Below are positions 42,404 to 50,848 of a DNA stretch of 64,000 bases, piece by piece. A program made the position numbers and the translations under genes. Within the stretch, counting starts at the first letter, position 1. Each line of letters opens with the position of its first letter. Source of the DNA: a virus. The stretch covers positions 124,400-188,399 of IMG/VR virus record IMGVR_UViG_3300032431_000001; one strand, given 5' to 3'. Below the pieces are notes generated by a model that searched no databases, was not told where the DNA came from, and worked only from the letters and a program-made list of their open reading frames with translations.

Positions 42404-43831
42404 CTATTTGTGGATTACTTTTTCGATCGCCCGATAAATTGCTTGCGCGACTTGTACCGCGACGCCAAGACCGATACACTCAGAAGCGAGACTATCTTCG
42501 GGACAGAGGTAGTAGTCGTCGCCTAAACCTTGCAGCCGAGCGAGCATCCGAGGACTAAATTTGACGACAGTGCAGTGGGCGATCAGCGCTTCAAATTTTT
42601 CGTCAACTGTTGCATTCTTGAGGTTTTTCTTGTGAGCAAACAAGGCGCGATCCCAGTTTCTCGTGCTTAGAGTTGGAACTGGTTCTGCTTGCACAGATTG
42701 GTTTGCTAGTAGACCTCGCGGATAAACATTGGGAGTTACTGTGACTGTTGGACGATCGCCAGTGCGGACTGTTGGTGAAGTATTTCCAGCGTTAGCGCCT
42801 GGGATTAACACAGCTCTCAATAATCCAGCTCTTGCGCCGGTAACAGTCGTAGAAGGATTTTCGCTCGCTCTCGCTTCGTTAGAAGAAAATTCTTGATGAG
42901 TCGTCAAGAAAGCTCGCGGTCGATGTCCTTCTGATTGAGCAGAAGCTACAAGCGTGTAGCACGGCTCCCTTTCCTCTTTGAGAGTGATTTCTCTAGGGCA
43001 GTTATCGCTGCCTGAATTTTTACCGTCAACGAGGTAATTAAAAAAACCATTCAGCTTACCTCGCCCGATCGCCTCCTTAATTCTTTTTTGATGCCAGTCA
43101 GCCAAACCCGCCTCGCGTTTTCCGGCGGGGCGGACGTTGCCGGACTGTTCACGAATAACCCATTTCAGCATCCCGTCGGGTGATCGGACGGGTAAAAAGT
43201 GTGGGCGATCGGGAATTAAGTCGGCGACGGCTTCCATCCAGCCTACCCACGGATTCAAAGCAGGGCCGAATAATGTCGGCATCGGGAATTCTGCGTGAGT
43301 TGGTGGGATAGCCGGTACTTGCCCGATATCCGATCGCACGGCAACGATATACAGTCGCCGTCTTGTTTGCGGAGTACCATAATCCGCAGCGTTAAGCTTG
43401 AACATTTCGCGGTTATAACCTAACCGTCTCAAACCATTGTAGAGAATGTTGTACGCAATAGAACCTTCATATGCGTCAACATTTTCTACAACTACAGCCT
43501 TCGGTCGCAGGTATTCGATGTGCCGTATAACTGCGTTCGCCATCATGATATCGAGATCGGTTTCAATACCTTTCTGTGCGCCAGAATATCTGGTACAAAC
43601 GGGAGAGTTCCACAGTAGATCAAGCTCACCAGGAGCAATCCCTAGTTTTGCAGGATCTACTGACTCTACTGGAGCGATCACGACGTGATCTCCGTGATTT
43701 GGGATGTACATTCTCTCAGCTTTCTGGCGATCGATTTCGATCGCCCGCAGGAGTATTGCTCCCATTTTCTTGAAGGCGTAATCAACTAGACCCCCTCCGC
43801 TAAACGTGGTCGCTATCTTTAGTCGGTTCAT
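42404..43831 (-). CDS. DNA cytosine-C5 methyltransferase (475 aa)
   Basis: Transfers methyl from SAM to cytosine C5 in a target sequence. Motif I is TTFSGGG (residues 8-14). The catalytic Cys79 lies in NSPVCTRYS, a variant of the usual PPCQ motif. Motif VI is ENV at 116-118 and motif VIII QTRRR at 155-159. The C-terminal GLGVAVQVAQAI is motif X-like. The target recognition region is 230-400. No cognate nuclease is seen, so it is an orphan phage methylase. Its start overlaps the 43800 gene. Confidence 0.85.
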   Translation of the reverse strand: MNRLKIATTFSGGGLVDYAFKKMGAILLRAIEIDRQKAERMYIPNHGDHVVIAPVESVDPAKLGIAPGELDLLWNSPVCTRYSGAQKGIETDLDIMMANAVIRHIEYLRPKAVVVENVDAYEGSIAYNILYNGLRRLGYNREMFKLNAADYGTPQTRRRLYIVAVRSDIGQVPAIPPTHAEFPMPTLFGPALNPWVGWMEAVADLIPDRPHFLPVRSPDGMLKWVIREQSGNVRPAGKREAGLADWHQKRIKEAIGRGKLNGFFNYLVDGKNSGSDNCPREITLKEEREPCYTLVASAQSEGHRPRAFLTTHQEFSSNEARASENPSTTVTGARAGLLRAVLIPGANAGNTSPTVRTGDRPTVTVTPNVYPRGLLANQSVQAEPVPTLSTRNWDRALFAHKKNLKNATVDEKFEALIAHCTVVKFSPRMLARLQGLGDDYYLCPEDSLASECIGLGVAVQVAQAIYRAIEKVIHK

Positions 43832-44132
43832 TATTTATGATCCTTGCTTCTAGTGTTTTCGCCCAACGTGCAGCTTCGTAAAGCCCCATGAAATTCATAC
43901 TTTCTGGGAAAGCTCCAAATTTGTACATAAGTATTTCGCGGACTTCTTGAATCGTTGCGTCGGGTGCTTTCTCTTTAACTGATAGGTAGATTAGGGAAAT
44001 CAGTGTTTTCTTTTTTACTTCAGTTTCAACATCGAGAGGCTCTTCGTTTGCTAATACGTTTTCTGCAAACTCTTGATCATCAAAAGGGTCTTCCCCTTCA
44101 ATAATGCGTGGAACGTCCAAATTCGATTGCAT
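43800..44132 (-). CDS. Hypothetical acidic protein (110 aa)
   Basis: The ATG at 44132 has GAGGTG upstream; a GTG at 44138 is the alternative. Acidic N-terminus (GEDPFDDQEFAENV), then helices (LISLIYLSVKEKAPDATIQE). Unrecognised. Overlaps the methyltransferase start by 32 bp. Confidence 0.5.
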   Translation of the reverse strand: MQSNLDVPRIIEGEDPFDDQEFAENVLANEEPLDVETEVKKKTLISLIYLSVKEKAPDATIQEVREILMYKFGAFPESMNFMGLYEAARWAKTLEARIINNEPTKDSDHV

Positions 44133-44139
44133 AGTCACC

Positions 44140-44475
44140 TCACTGATTTTCTATTACTAGCAATTTATTTTCGATATCGTCTTGGTGCTGTATCCACCAC
44201 AGACTGTTGTTGGGGAGCTGCTTGAGCCCTAAATTGCATTCAAGAGCGGTGGCAATTGCAGATAAATTATCGAAAATTATTTCGTGCGCCATTACAGCGT
44301 CAGAGTTAGTTCCTCGGATTTTTATGCGTTTAAAAGCATACCAAGCTCGGTTCAGGTTCTTACCTTCTAATATCCCGCCCCAAGAATGTCCGCAATCAGC
44401 ACATACGTAAAAACTAAAAGACGGATCGTAATCGGTATTGCGAACTTTGCATTTCGGGCAACTGTGATTAGTCAT
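44140..44475 (-). CDS. Zinc-ribbon protein (111 aa)
   Basis: CPKC at residues 6-9 and CADCGHSW at about 26-33 form a classic zinc ribbon, as in small phage or transcription-linked proteins. The rest is a helical domain with no recognised match. Overlaps the Rieske-like fragment by 8 bp. Confidence 0.55.
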   Translation of the reverse strand: MTNHSCPKCKVRNTDYDPSFSFYVCADCGHSWGGILEGKNLNRAWYAFKRIKIRGTNSDAVMAHEIIFDNLSAIATALECNLGLKQLPNNSLWWIQHQDDIENKLLVIENQ

Positions 44476-44763
44476 TAACTTTTCCTCCGAATCTGGGAAC
44501 TAAACTACCGTCTGCGCCCCACATTAACCCGTGGAGTGGGCAGACTTTGTTGCCGTATTTGTCAGGGGCGATCGAGCCTAAGTGAGCGCCCTGATGGGGA
44601 CAAATATCGCAATTGAGTTTTTCTCTTGAATAAATACCTTCAAGCGTTTGCATTGCGTTGTAATCGTATATCTCGATCGAATAGTCGGGTTGCGCTCTGT
44701 AGCATTTCTTGGGTTTCCAGACTAAGAGATTAGTTTCAAAAGGACGATACACAAGGGTATGCA
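44468..44763 (-). pseudogene. C-terminal piece of a split Rieske-like protein
   Basis: Contains CPH, 17 residues, then CPLHG: the CxH...CxxH ligand set of a Rieske [2Fe-2S] centre. The frame begins right at the TnpB right end (GTCA|ATGCAT), where an ATG may restart translation. The N-terminal piece lies beyond the element at 46230-46400. Confidence 0.7.
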
Positions 44764-46229
44764 TTGACACTCTCAGCTCTAAAGAGACTGAGATTCTGCG
44801 GACAGAACAACTCTAGGTAAAACCCAAAGTCTTATTCTCGCTACGGTCGTCAAAGCCCCTCTTAACTCGTTTTCCTGATGCTTTCCACCCTTCAGGCTTT
44901 TCGCCGTACTTGGGTAGGGAGTCTCCATCTAAGAAACTAGCTTTAGAGGTATAGGCTTCTTCGGTTTCTTCAAATCTAATGCCATGTAATTCGCAGAGTT
45001 GCTTCAACCGATCTTTGAGTTTACCCAAAGGCATCTGCACAAACTTTTGATTATTCAATCTACCCATGTTGGCGTTAGATTTGAAGCCTTCATTCCAACC
45101 GATTACTAATGTCCCAATACCAAACTTAAGACAATGGTTAATAATCAACTTTGCAGCTTTGTTAGTGCCATCTCTCATTTGATGGTTGCGCTTACGAGTC
45201 ACACAATCCAGCCAGTCATCCCAGTAAGCGTGTTCTTTGCCATCCTTGCGAGTTGACACTTTTTTATTCCAAAGTTGATTCATCGCCTTCATTGCTCTGG
45301 CATCAATTAGCAGAGAATTTCCTAGTGTATCGACACAAGCGGCTAGATTGTCAGCAGTACCCAAGTCAAGGGATAGTGCTTGATTAATATCTAACTCATG
45401 CTTTTGACTTGCAATCTCATAGGACAACTCAAGATAGAATGCACCATTTTTAGGTAGAATTGTAAACTCTTTCACGTTGCCGATATCAATGTTTGACGGC
45501 ATCGGCAGAAACAATTCTGATACTCCAAACCAGCGTCTAACTGTCAACCCCAAAGAGAATCTCAACTGTCCATTATTTAAAATTGGTTTTTGTCCACCTG
45601 AATTAGGATAAGCAACCTTGAACAGTTTTGTACCTTTGAGATAATTAGGTGCTTTAGGTTTGAAATGCAACTGACCATTGAAATAAAGCTCACGTAAGCC
45701 CTTAAAAGATTTGAACGCTTCGGTCACAGATAAAAGAGTTTGCTGGGCAGGCGTAGAAGGTAGTGACTTAGCTACAATAGTCTTAGAAACAGTCGGCTCA
45801 TAAACCAAGTCAAACTTTCCGGTTAAAAATTTTCCAGTCTTAAAAAACGTTTGACGCGCAAAGTAGACACCATTGTTATAGTGCTTTCCTGACTGTTCAC
45901 ACAAGTAATTGAGTATCGATTTTGTTTCCATGTCTGGGTGCAATAGCACTTGCTGAACGCCCATGCTTTTTCTAGCTTTTGCCATATTCAAACTCCCTAA
46001 TTAGCCTTCTGATCACACCCGCCAAACTCAGCCCCCATCTAGAAGCAAGGGCTTCTAGCTTCTCTCTTTCGATTTTGTCTATCTGTATTTGCAACGCTTT
46101 TTTACTCATAGAGCTATCATAGCGTAGTTACTGGAGTTTGGTGTTGTAGTCATGTTAAGTTTTAATAAGATTGAAGGCGGTTGAAACCGCCGGGTCGTTT
46201 CCCTCTCAGCACTAAAGTGTCTGAGTTTC
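44764..46229 (-). mobile_element. IS200/IS605-type tnpB element inserted in the Rieske-like gene
   Basis: The right end TTGACACTCTCAGCTCTAAA is at 44764, with a left-end stem region near 46170-46229 (GGCGGTTGAAACCGCC and a CTCAGCACTAAAGTGTCTGAG hairpin). Its two borders coincide with the break in the Rieske-like gene. Confidence 0.7.
44813..45991 (-). pseudogene. tnpB: TnpB of a second family, C-terminally truncated (392 aa)
   Basis: RuvC-I ALSLDLGTADNLAAC and the acidic GWNEGFK are present, and EEAYTSKASFLDGDSLPKYG is the family's zinc-region start. The usual following segment with the final NADVNGA motif is missing: the frame ends after KRGFDDRSENKTLGFT. The third catalytic Asp is therefore lost, so nuclease activity is unlikely. 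Divergent from the four-copy family. Confidence 0.75.
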
Positions 46230-46400
46230 CCACTTACCGTATTTCTTTTTATGAACGTGTTCAACAAAAAATCCAATTTCTCCGTCGTCATGGAATCCAC
46301 TCATGACGGGAATCAATCGCCCACCCGCGCGCTTGCTACAAGGAACAAGATACGTTTCTCCGATAACCGGAGGGTGAGCTATCTCTGTAATCTTTTGCAC
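46230..46400 (-). pseudogene. N-terminal piece of the split Rieske-like protein
   Basis: MQKITEIAHPPVIGETYLVP to KKKYGKW at the TnpB left end. HPPVIGxxYLVPC and FxVEHxH are, as I recall, the N-terminal pattern of small phage and bacterial Rieske-like proteins, which supports joining it to the 44468 piece (about 155 aa together). It begins 2 bp after the DUF262 gene stop. Confidence 0.65.
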
Positions 46401-46401
46401 A

Positions 46402-46959
46402 TTAAACTCCTTTGTTTTTTGCTTGCTCGATCGCTAGCAATTCTCGAACGCGATCGATTTCTACGTCTGAATGTACCACCCCGCCCGCGTTCAAGTCGAG
46501 GTAAAACTGCAATATTTCAGCGCGAGTTTCGAGGTCGTTAACGTAGAATGTAAAATCCAAAAGTTGAGGCATCAATGCTAATCGTTTACCTCGCCTAGTA
46601 AAATCACTTCGATACAACCCATCAAAGACGGGAAGTTTGTTAGCGATAAAGAGTCGCGCAGCCTGAAGCCTTTGCGTCCCGTCAATTAAAAGCATTGGAC
46701 CCTCAATATCCTTATCTGTAGTCTCCAAAAAGCCGGGACAGTTGAAGATAATATGTCGGTTGAGGTTTCCACCTTTGAGGATGTACTCGACATATTTGAT
46801 CTGCTGCGGTTGAGTCCAAACGTGTCCTCGTTGAAAGTCAGGATCTATATCTAGTCCGACCTCTATTTCGTAATTCGCCAACTGCCCCTCTAAGTCGTTC
46901 CAAGATATTGTAAAAGACCTGCCCCACTGTTCGATCTTGGGGATATCGCGCCATTCCAT
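46402..46959 (-). CDS. Stand-alone DUF262/GmrSD-N-like protein (185 aa)
   Basis: PDFQRGHVWTQPQQIKYVEY, LLIDGTQRLQAARLF and the following helices match the DUF262 ParB-like NTPase/nuclease fold, in which DGxQR binds nucleotide. In GmrSD-type systems this domain is joined to an HNH domain and restricts modified DNA; here no HNH part is seen. It lies next to two DNA methyltransferases, so a role in DNA modification sensing or protection is possible. Confidence 0.7.
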   Translation of the reverse strand: MEWRDIPKIEQWGRSFTISWNDLEGQLANYEIEVGLDIDPDFQRGHVWTQPQQIKYVEYILKGGNLNRHIIFNCPGFLETTDKDIEGPMLLIDGTQRLQAARLFIANKLPVFDGLYRSDFTRRGKRLALMPQLLDFTFYVNDLETRAEILQFYLDLNAGGVVHSDVEIDRVRELLAIEQAKNKGV

Positions 46960-47028
46960 AATAAAAGTCCTCTGTGATTGATTGGGTTGAGAATGCTGGC
47001 ACCATATTTCAGATGCCAGGACAAATAA

Positions 47029-47931
47029 TTAAGTGTTTGCACCTCCAAGATTGATATTTTTGAACGCCAGCATTTCGACTACTGGTTTAGCCCGATCGCC
47101 ACCATTCCTGTTAATTGAAACCTTGTTCTCGAAGGTTGTAATTGTGAAACCGAGGTCGGAATACAATTCGAGGATGCGAGGTGTAGCGTAATTTGACGCA
47201 ACCACGGGATTAGGTTTGTCGGCTAAGAATTGAGCGAGTCTAATCTGATCGCCCCAGGTAAACGGAGCGGCATAAGAAAAGTCACTCGTAGCAGATATCG
47301 GATCGTATGGCGGATCTGCGTAAATAAAATCGTCCTGGGCGATCGGCACAGACTCAAAATCACCTGCGGTAAACTCCCAGTTAGCAAAGGCATTCTGATA
47401 GTCGCTGAAGTCTGTGCGGTAAGTGCGATAATCGCTGAAATCTTCGGCATACAAGTGCCACTTCTTCTTGTCGGGTTTTCCGTGAGGGACATTGAACCCG
47501 CCATCGCGACGACAACGAACTAAGCCGTTGTACCCAGTACATAAAAGGAAATACAGTAGACAAGCCGTTTCCGCAGACTGTTCGCATTGCGCGATCGCCC
47601 GCAGATTAAACTCATTACGCTTCTCGTCGTAAAGGCTCGGTGTGCTGACCATCAGGAAGTGCGGTGTAAGTCCAACTTTGACCTGCACGTACAAATTTAT
47701 GATCGGTTTCCAGTTATCGTTGGCTAATACGCGATCGGGGTTGATCTTCATTAAATCTCCGAGTCCTCCCGCAAACAGGGAAACGTAACGCAACTGGCGA
47801 TCGTAGTAATCGGCAAACCGATGCGCTACCCGCCTTTTACCTCCTGGCCATTTAACCAGGGGGTTTAGATCAGAAAGTGTCAGGTTCTGGTTCTGGCTCG
47901 ATTTCGACTTCGACTTCGACTGCTTCAACAT
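47029..47931 (-). CDS. Dam-type adenine-N6 DNA methyltransferase (300 aa)
   Basis: D12 class: KWPGGKRR at residues 27-34 and LFAGG bind SAM, YNGLVRCRRDGGFNVPHG is the family's middle motif, and DPPY at 206-209 is the catalytic motif. Members usually methylate GATC, which lies inside the HIP1 core CGATCG so common here. An orphan methylase that may protect phage DNA. Its start overlaps the RDF-like gene by 62 bp. Confidence 0.85.
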   Translation of the reverse strand: MLKQSKSKSKSSQNQNLTLSDLNPLVKWPGGKRRVAHRFADYYDRQLRYVSLFAGGLGDLMKINPDRVLANDNWKPIINLYVQVKVGLTPHFLMVSTPSLYDEKRNEFNLRAIAQCEQSAETACLLYFLLCTGYNGLVRCRRDGGFNVPHGKPDKKKWHLYAEDFSDYRTYRTDFSDYQNAFANWEFTAGDFESVPIAQDDFIYADPPYDPISATSDFSYAAPFTWGDQIRLAQFLADKPNPVVASNYATPRILELYSDLGFTITTFENKVSINRNGGDRAKPVVEMLAFKNINLGGANT

Positions 47932-49111
47932 TTTGGAACTGCTCTTGGTAGTTGTGGTAATTTTCGACGTACTGCTCGACTTTTTCGGTGTAAAGAAAGT
48001 CGAGATACTCTTGAAGTTGGGCGATCGATAGCTTGGTCGAAAGATTCTCGCCTTCGGGACTTGTCACCCCAAAAAGTTTGAATGCTACTTCACGCGCCCA
48101 GGTGGTGCTTTTATTTAACTCCTTGAGCTTCGACCCCAAGTCGCGAATGAGATTCCGCTTATGTAAATCGTCTTCGCTCGGAACTGGGGGTAGAATGCGA
48201 TCGCCAGCAGAGGCGCTTTTAAGGGCTGACCCGTCTCCAAAACCGAGTTGTAACATTGCAGCCTGCGGAAGTAGGACGCCACGTTCTTTTGCCTGCATAT
48301 ACTGCTGCCACAGCAAAAACCGTTGATACCACATCGGCTCAACAACTACCGTCACCGGCCAGTCCGGAGTTTCCTTTGTAGTTCCTGTCCGTTTTTTCGA
48401 CTCTTTGTCAAAGAGAGGGGCTTTGCGCTTCGAGCTTAAGCGCTTTAACACAAACGGGATTTTACCGAAAGTTTCTGGCCAAGGAAATGGGGATGTACTA
48501 AGCGAGCCGAACTCGCGGTAGTAGTTGAGTAATTGTTTGGCGATCGAAAACACCTCGCCCGAATGAACGGTTGCCAAACTCGCAAGTTGAAAAGGGGCGA
48601 TCGCCTGCAACTCTTGCAGATAGAAGTACAAAGTACCCATACCTTTACATCCTCTAGGACACTCTGGCAGTTCCCCATCGCTCGTAAACTTGGCACAAGG
48701 AATCTCCTCGTGCGCTTCGACGACTTTCCGATAGTCGCCTTTTGGGGTTGTGACTTTAATGCAGTGCCTGAGAATATCTCTACCGTCGCAAACGATTTCT
48801 AAGCCGCTCGATGAGTAGCTTTTGTTGAAATTGGGGAAGGTCTGGTCTGGCTTCGAGTATGCCAAAAATATAGGGATTTCATTGCAATACGCATCGCGAT
48901 CGCCGAGAGCATTGTTTCCATTTCCTCGCGTAGATTGGTGGGCGATCAGCTCATCGCGCAACCAAGGTGTCGCGACATGAATTCTGAGCTTTTCCTTCAG
49001 ATTAACCCCAGGTCGGTCTCCCTGTTTTACGTCTCCCTTAAACACCTGGATAGGTGTTTTGATTTCTCTATGTTCTAATGATTCCAAATCCGTTTTGCCG
49101 TAAATAGGCAT
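47870..49111 (-). CDS. Gp3-like putative recombination directionality factor (413 aa)
   Basis: ELPECPRGCKGMGTLYFYLQ, then LASLATVHSGEVFSIAKQLL, the GKIPFVLKRL strand and WPVTVVVEPMWYQ resemble the Gp3-like (phiC31 RDF) family, also annotated as metal-binding proteins. RDFs switch a large serine integrase from integration to excision. No such integrase is in the window. The C-terminus is a Glu/Pro-rich tail. AAAGGAGGG gives a strong ribosome site. First gene behind the promoter at 49141. Confidence 0.6.
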   Translation of the reverse strand: MPIYGKTDLESLEHREIKTPIQVFKGDVKQGDRPGVNLKEKLRIHVATPWLRDELIAHQSTRGNGNNALGDRDAYCNEIPIFLAYSKPDQTFPNFNKSYSSSGLEIVCDGRDILRHCIKVTTPKGDYRKVVEAHEEIPCAKFTSDGELPECPRGCKGMGTLYFYLQELQAIAPFQLASLATVHSGEVFSIAKQLLNYYREFGSLSTSPFPWPETFGKIPFVLKRLSSKRKAPLFDKESKKRTGTTKETPDWPVTVVVEPMWYQRFLLWQQYMQAKERGVLLPQAAMLQLGFGDGSALKSASAGDRILPPVPSEDDLHKRNLIRDLGSKLKELNKSTTWAREVAFKLFGVTSPEGENLSTKLSIAQLQEYLDFLYTEKVEQYVENYHNYQEQFQNVEAVEVEVEIEPEPEPDTF

Positions 49112-49140
49112 ATTGCCCTCCTTTTAGATCAACTAAAACA

Positions 49141-49170
49141 ACATTAACACAATGTCGTAAAGTTCGGCAA
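49141..49170 (-). promoter_or_regulatory. Leftward promoter sharing its spacer with the one at 50383
   Basis: On the minus strand TTGCCG, 18 bp, TAATGT. The spacer AACTTTACGACATTGTG is shared almost exactly with 50389-50406, suggesting one regulator binds both. Confidence 0.6.
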
Positions 49171-49182
49171 CCAAATAAACAC

Positions 49183-49216
49183 AAAAAGCCCCAGAATTAT
49201 ATCTGAGGCTTTTTTG
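49183..49216 (-). terminator. Intrinsic terminator
   Basis: AAAAAGCCCCAGA and TCTGAGGCTTTTTT pair with one mismatch. It ends the 50353-49239 transcript. Confidence 0.75.
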
Positions 49217-49238
49217 TATTTAGTCGATCGCTAGCAAG

Positions 49239-49742
49239 TTAGAACGGATCGCTGTCGTCGTAGTCGGTACTTGGAGCAACCCATATCTTGTCGATCGCCT
49301 GCTTTATCTTTAACGTCGGCAACCGCTTCATTGACACCTGCTCGACCTGCTTCCGGGTCGCAACAGCGCAACCTTCTGGGAGAGGAGGGACGAGTTCGGG
49401 AAGTAATCGGAATCTGTGCTGCGCGTATTCGACTGTAAACGCGATGTCTACAACGTCAACCTCGACTTTTTGGGGATGATCGAATAAACAGTCAGGCAGT
49501 GTTTCCTCTGTAAACTGAAAACGTTCCACCGTTATAACTCCGGATGTTCTTAATGTTCGGGCGACTTTATTGCGCTCTGGTAATAAAACAAGCCATTCAG
49601 GTTCGTCGATCACCACGTCAATTAAAGACCAGCCTGAATCGTAATCGAATTCCGCTCCCTCGTAGCCTTCGCCGCGATGCGCGCCTGTACACCAAGAGAC
49701 CTTGTACAGGTCTAGTACGATTGTGTTTGGCCAACCCCACAA
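49239..49742 (-). CDS. Hypothetical protein, probably expressed through -1 frameshift (167 aa or more)
   Basis: The only start nearby is TTG at 49742 with no clear ribosome site, yet the frame stays open upstream to the A11 run at 49886-49896. It encodes a Lys-rich helix (LKDKKLDLDKHLKLFAAALH) that continues the coiled coil of the 50353 gene in the -1 frame. The body is beta-rich (WSLIDVVIDEPEWLVLLPER). Unrecognised. A fused product of about 371 aa is likely. Confidence 0.5.
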   Translation of the reverse strand: MWGWPNTIVLDLYKVSWCTGAHRGEGYEGAEFDYDSGWSLIDVVIDEPEWLVLLPERNKVARTLRTSGVITVERFQFTEETLPDCLFDHPQKVEVDVVDIAFTVEYAQHRFRLLPELVPPLPEGCAVATRKQVEQVSMKRLPTLKIKQAIDKIWVAPSTDYDDSDPF

Positions 49743-49873
49743 GCCTTCAATCTGCGTTTTGATTCTGCTTTTTAGCCTTTTGTTATGTTCCTCTGTCAGA
49801 ACATGAAGCGCTGCTGCAAAAAGTTTCAGGTGTTTGTCGAGGTCGAGCTTTTTATCCTTGAGTTTCGCTTCCG

Positions 49874-50353
49874 CTATGCTTTTCCTTTTTTTTTTTCGAG
49901 TTGAACAAGGAGACGATCATTTTCTTCTGCGATTTCCAAAAATCGGATCAGTAAGTAATCGGAGAGCTTGCCAAACTCAATTTGCGCGTTTTTGTCGGAA
50001 AATTGACCACCTCTTTCATCCCAGTAAGTGTTGCTTAACTGATCAAAAACACTCCACTGCTCATAATTGCTCCCGTTTTTGTATGCCTCCGAAATACGCA
50101 CAGACACGACTCGATGAAGCACTTTTGCTTGCAGAACGGTACTGCTATTGAGTCCTGCTTCGATTGTCGGCAGTTCATCTAGGCGATCGAAGATGTCGCC
50201 AGCATCTTTCTTGAGTAACACCTCAAATTTCGCCTGCTCGATCGCCAACTTTGCATCAAGCTCCGCGGTCGCTGTTAATTTTTCTTGCTCAAGATCCGCT
50301 TCGATCTCATTCTTGAGTTTCTGAGCTTCTTTCAACAAATCGGTGAGTGACAT
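49874..50353 (-). CDS. Hypothetical coiled-coil protein ending at an A11 slip site (159 aa)
   Basis: The ATG at 50353 has AAGGA upstream. Helical and Glu/Lys-rich at both ends (LKEAQKLKNEIEADLEQEKL; FLEIAEENDRLLVQLEKKK), globular in the middle. It stops seven codons after entering GAA AAA AAA AAA, where a -1 slip would join it to the 49239 frame. Transcribed from the promoter at 50383. Confidence 0.55.
   Translation of the reverse strand: MSLTDLLKEAQKLKNEIEADLEQEKLTATAELDAKLAIEQAKFEVLLKKDAGDIFDRLDELPTIEAGLNSSTVLQAKVLHRVVSVRISEAYKNGSNYEQWSVFDQLSNTYWDERGGQFSDKNAQIEFGKLSDYLLIRFLEIAEENDRLLVQLEKKKGKA
49886..49896 (-). other. A11 homopolymer, candidate -1 frameshift or phase-variable site
   Basis: The minus-strand run of eleven A sits in the sequence CGAAAAAAAAAAAGG. 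In the zero frame it contains A AAA AAA heptamers. The two flanking ORFs are exactly -1 apart and both are free of stops up to it. Confidence 0.6.
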
Positions 50354-50382
50354 GAGGATTTCCTTAATTGACTGCAAAAACA

Positions 50383-50412
50383 AAACTAGCACAATGTCGT
50401 AAAGTTTGTCAA
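50383..50412 (-). promoter_or_regulatory. Leftward promoter with the shared spacer
   Basis: On the minus strand TTGACA, 18 bp, TAGTTT. 17 of 18 spacer bases equal those at 49147-49164. It drives the coiled-coil/frameshift gene pair. Confidence 0.65.
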
Positions 50413-50467
50413 GCAAAAGTAGTAAAGTTTGCTATCGTGAGAAATATAGTTTAGGAGTTGAAAATAG

Positions 50468-50770
50468 GTGAGTGTAACCTCAATCGGGCTTTGGCAGATG
50501 CGGGTGACGATCAAGTCGGTGCGCGATCGCGTACTGGCGGGGGAAAGTTTTGCTTGCCTATACCGCAACAAGGTGAAGGCAGAGTTAAGGTCGATCGCCC
50601 CTGGCGCGGATTTAAGTAAGTATCCCAAATGTAATCGTATGAATATGGATTTATTTAGAATACAACTGACAAAATGCTGGCAGGCGATCGAGAGTGATCC
50701 AAAACATCCGGGCTTCGTAGTCTGTCTTTACGGAGAGCCTTGGGGATTATTCACTAGGTCAAGTCGCTGA
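50468..50770 (+). CDS. Small hypothetical protein (100 aa)
   Basis: The GTG start has TAGGAG upstream. Basic protein (MRVTIKSVRDRVLAGESFAC) with a C-terminal alpha/beta part (PKHPGFVVCLYGEPWGLF). Divergent from the early leftward operon, so it could be a regulator, but no DNA-binding motif is clear. Confidence 0.5.
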   Translation: MSVTSIGLWQMRVTIKSVRDRVLAGESFACLYRNKVKAELRSIAPGADLSKYPKCNRMNMDLFRIQLTKCWQAIESDPKHPGFVVCLYGEPWGLFTRSSR

Positions 50771-50789
50771 TCACAGATTCGGTAGCAAC

Positions 50790-50823
50790 AAAAATCCACA
50801 ACTCGAAAGCTGTGGATTTTTTT
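50790..50823. terminator. Intrinsic terminator
   Basis: AAAAATCCACA and TGTGGATTTTTTT pair around a 10-base loop, between convergent genes. Confidence 0.8.
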
Positions 50824-50848
50824 ATTTCAAGCGGTGCGGGCGATCGCG

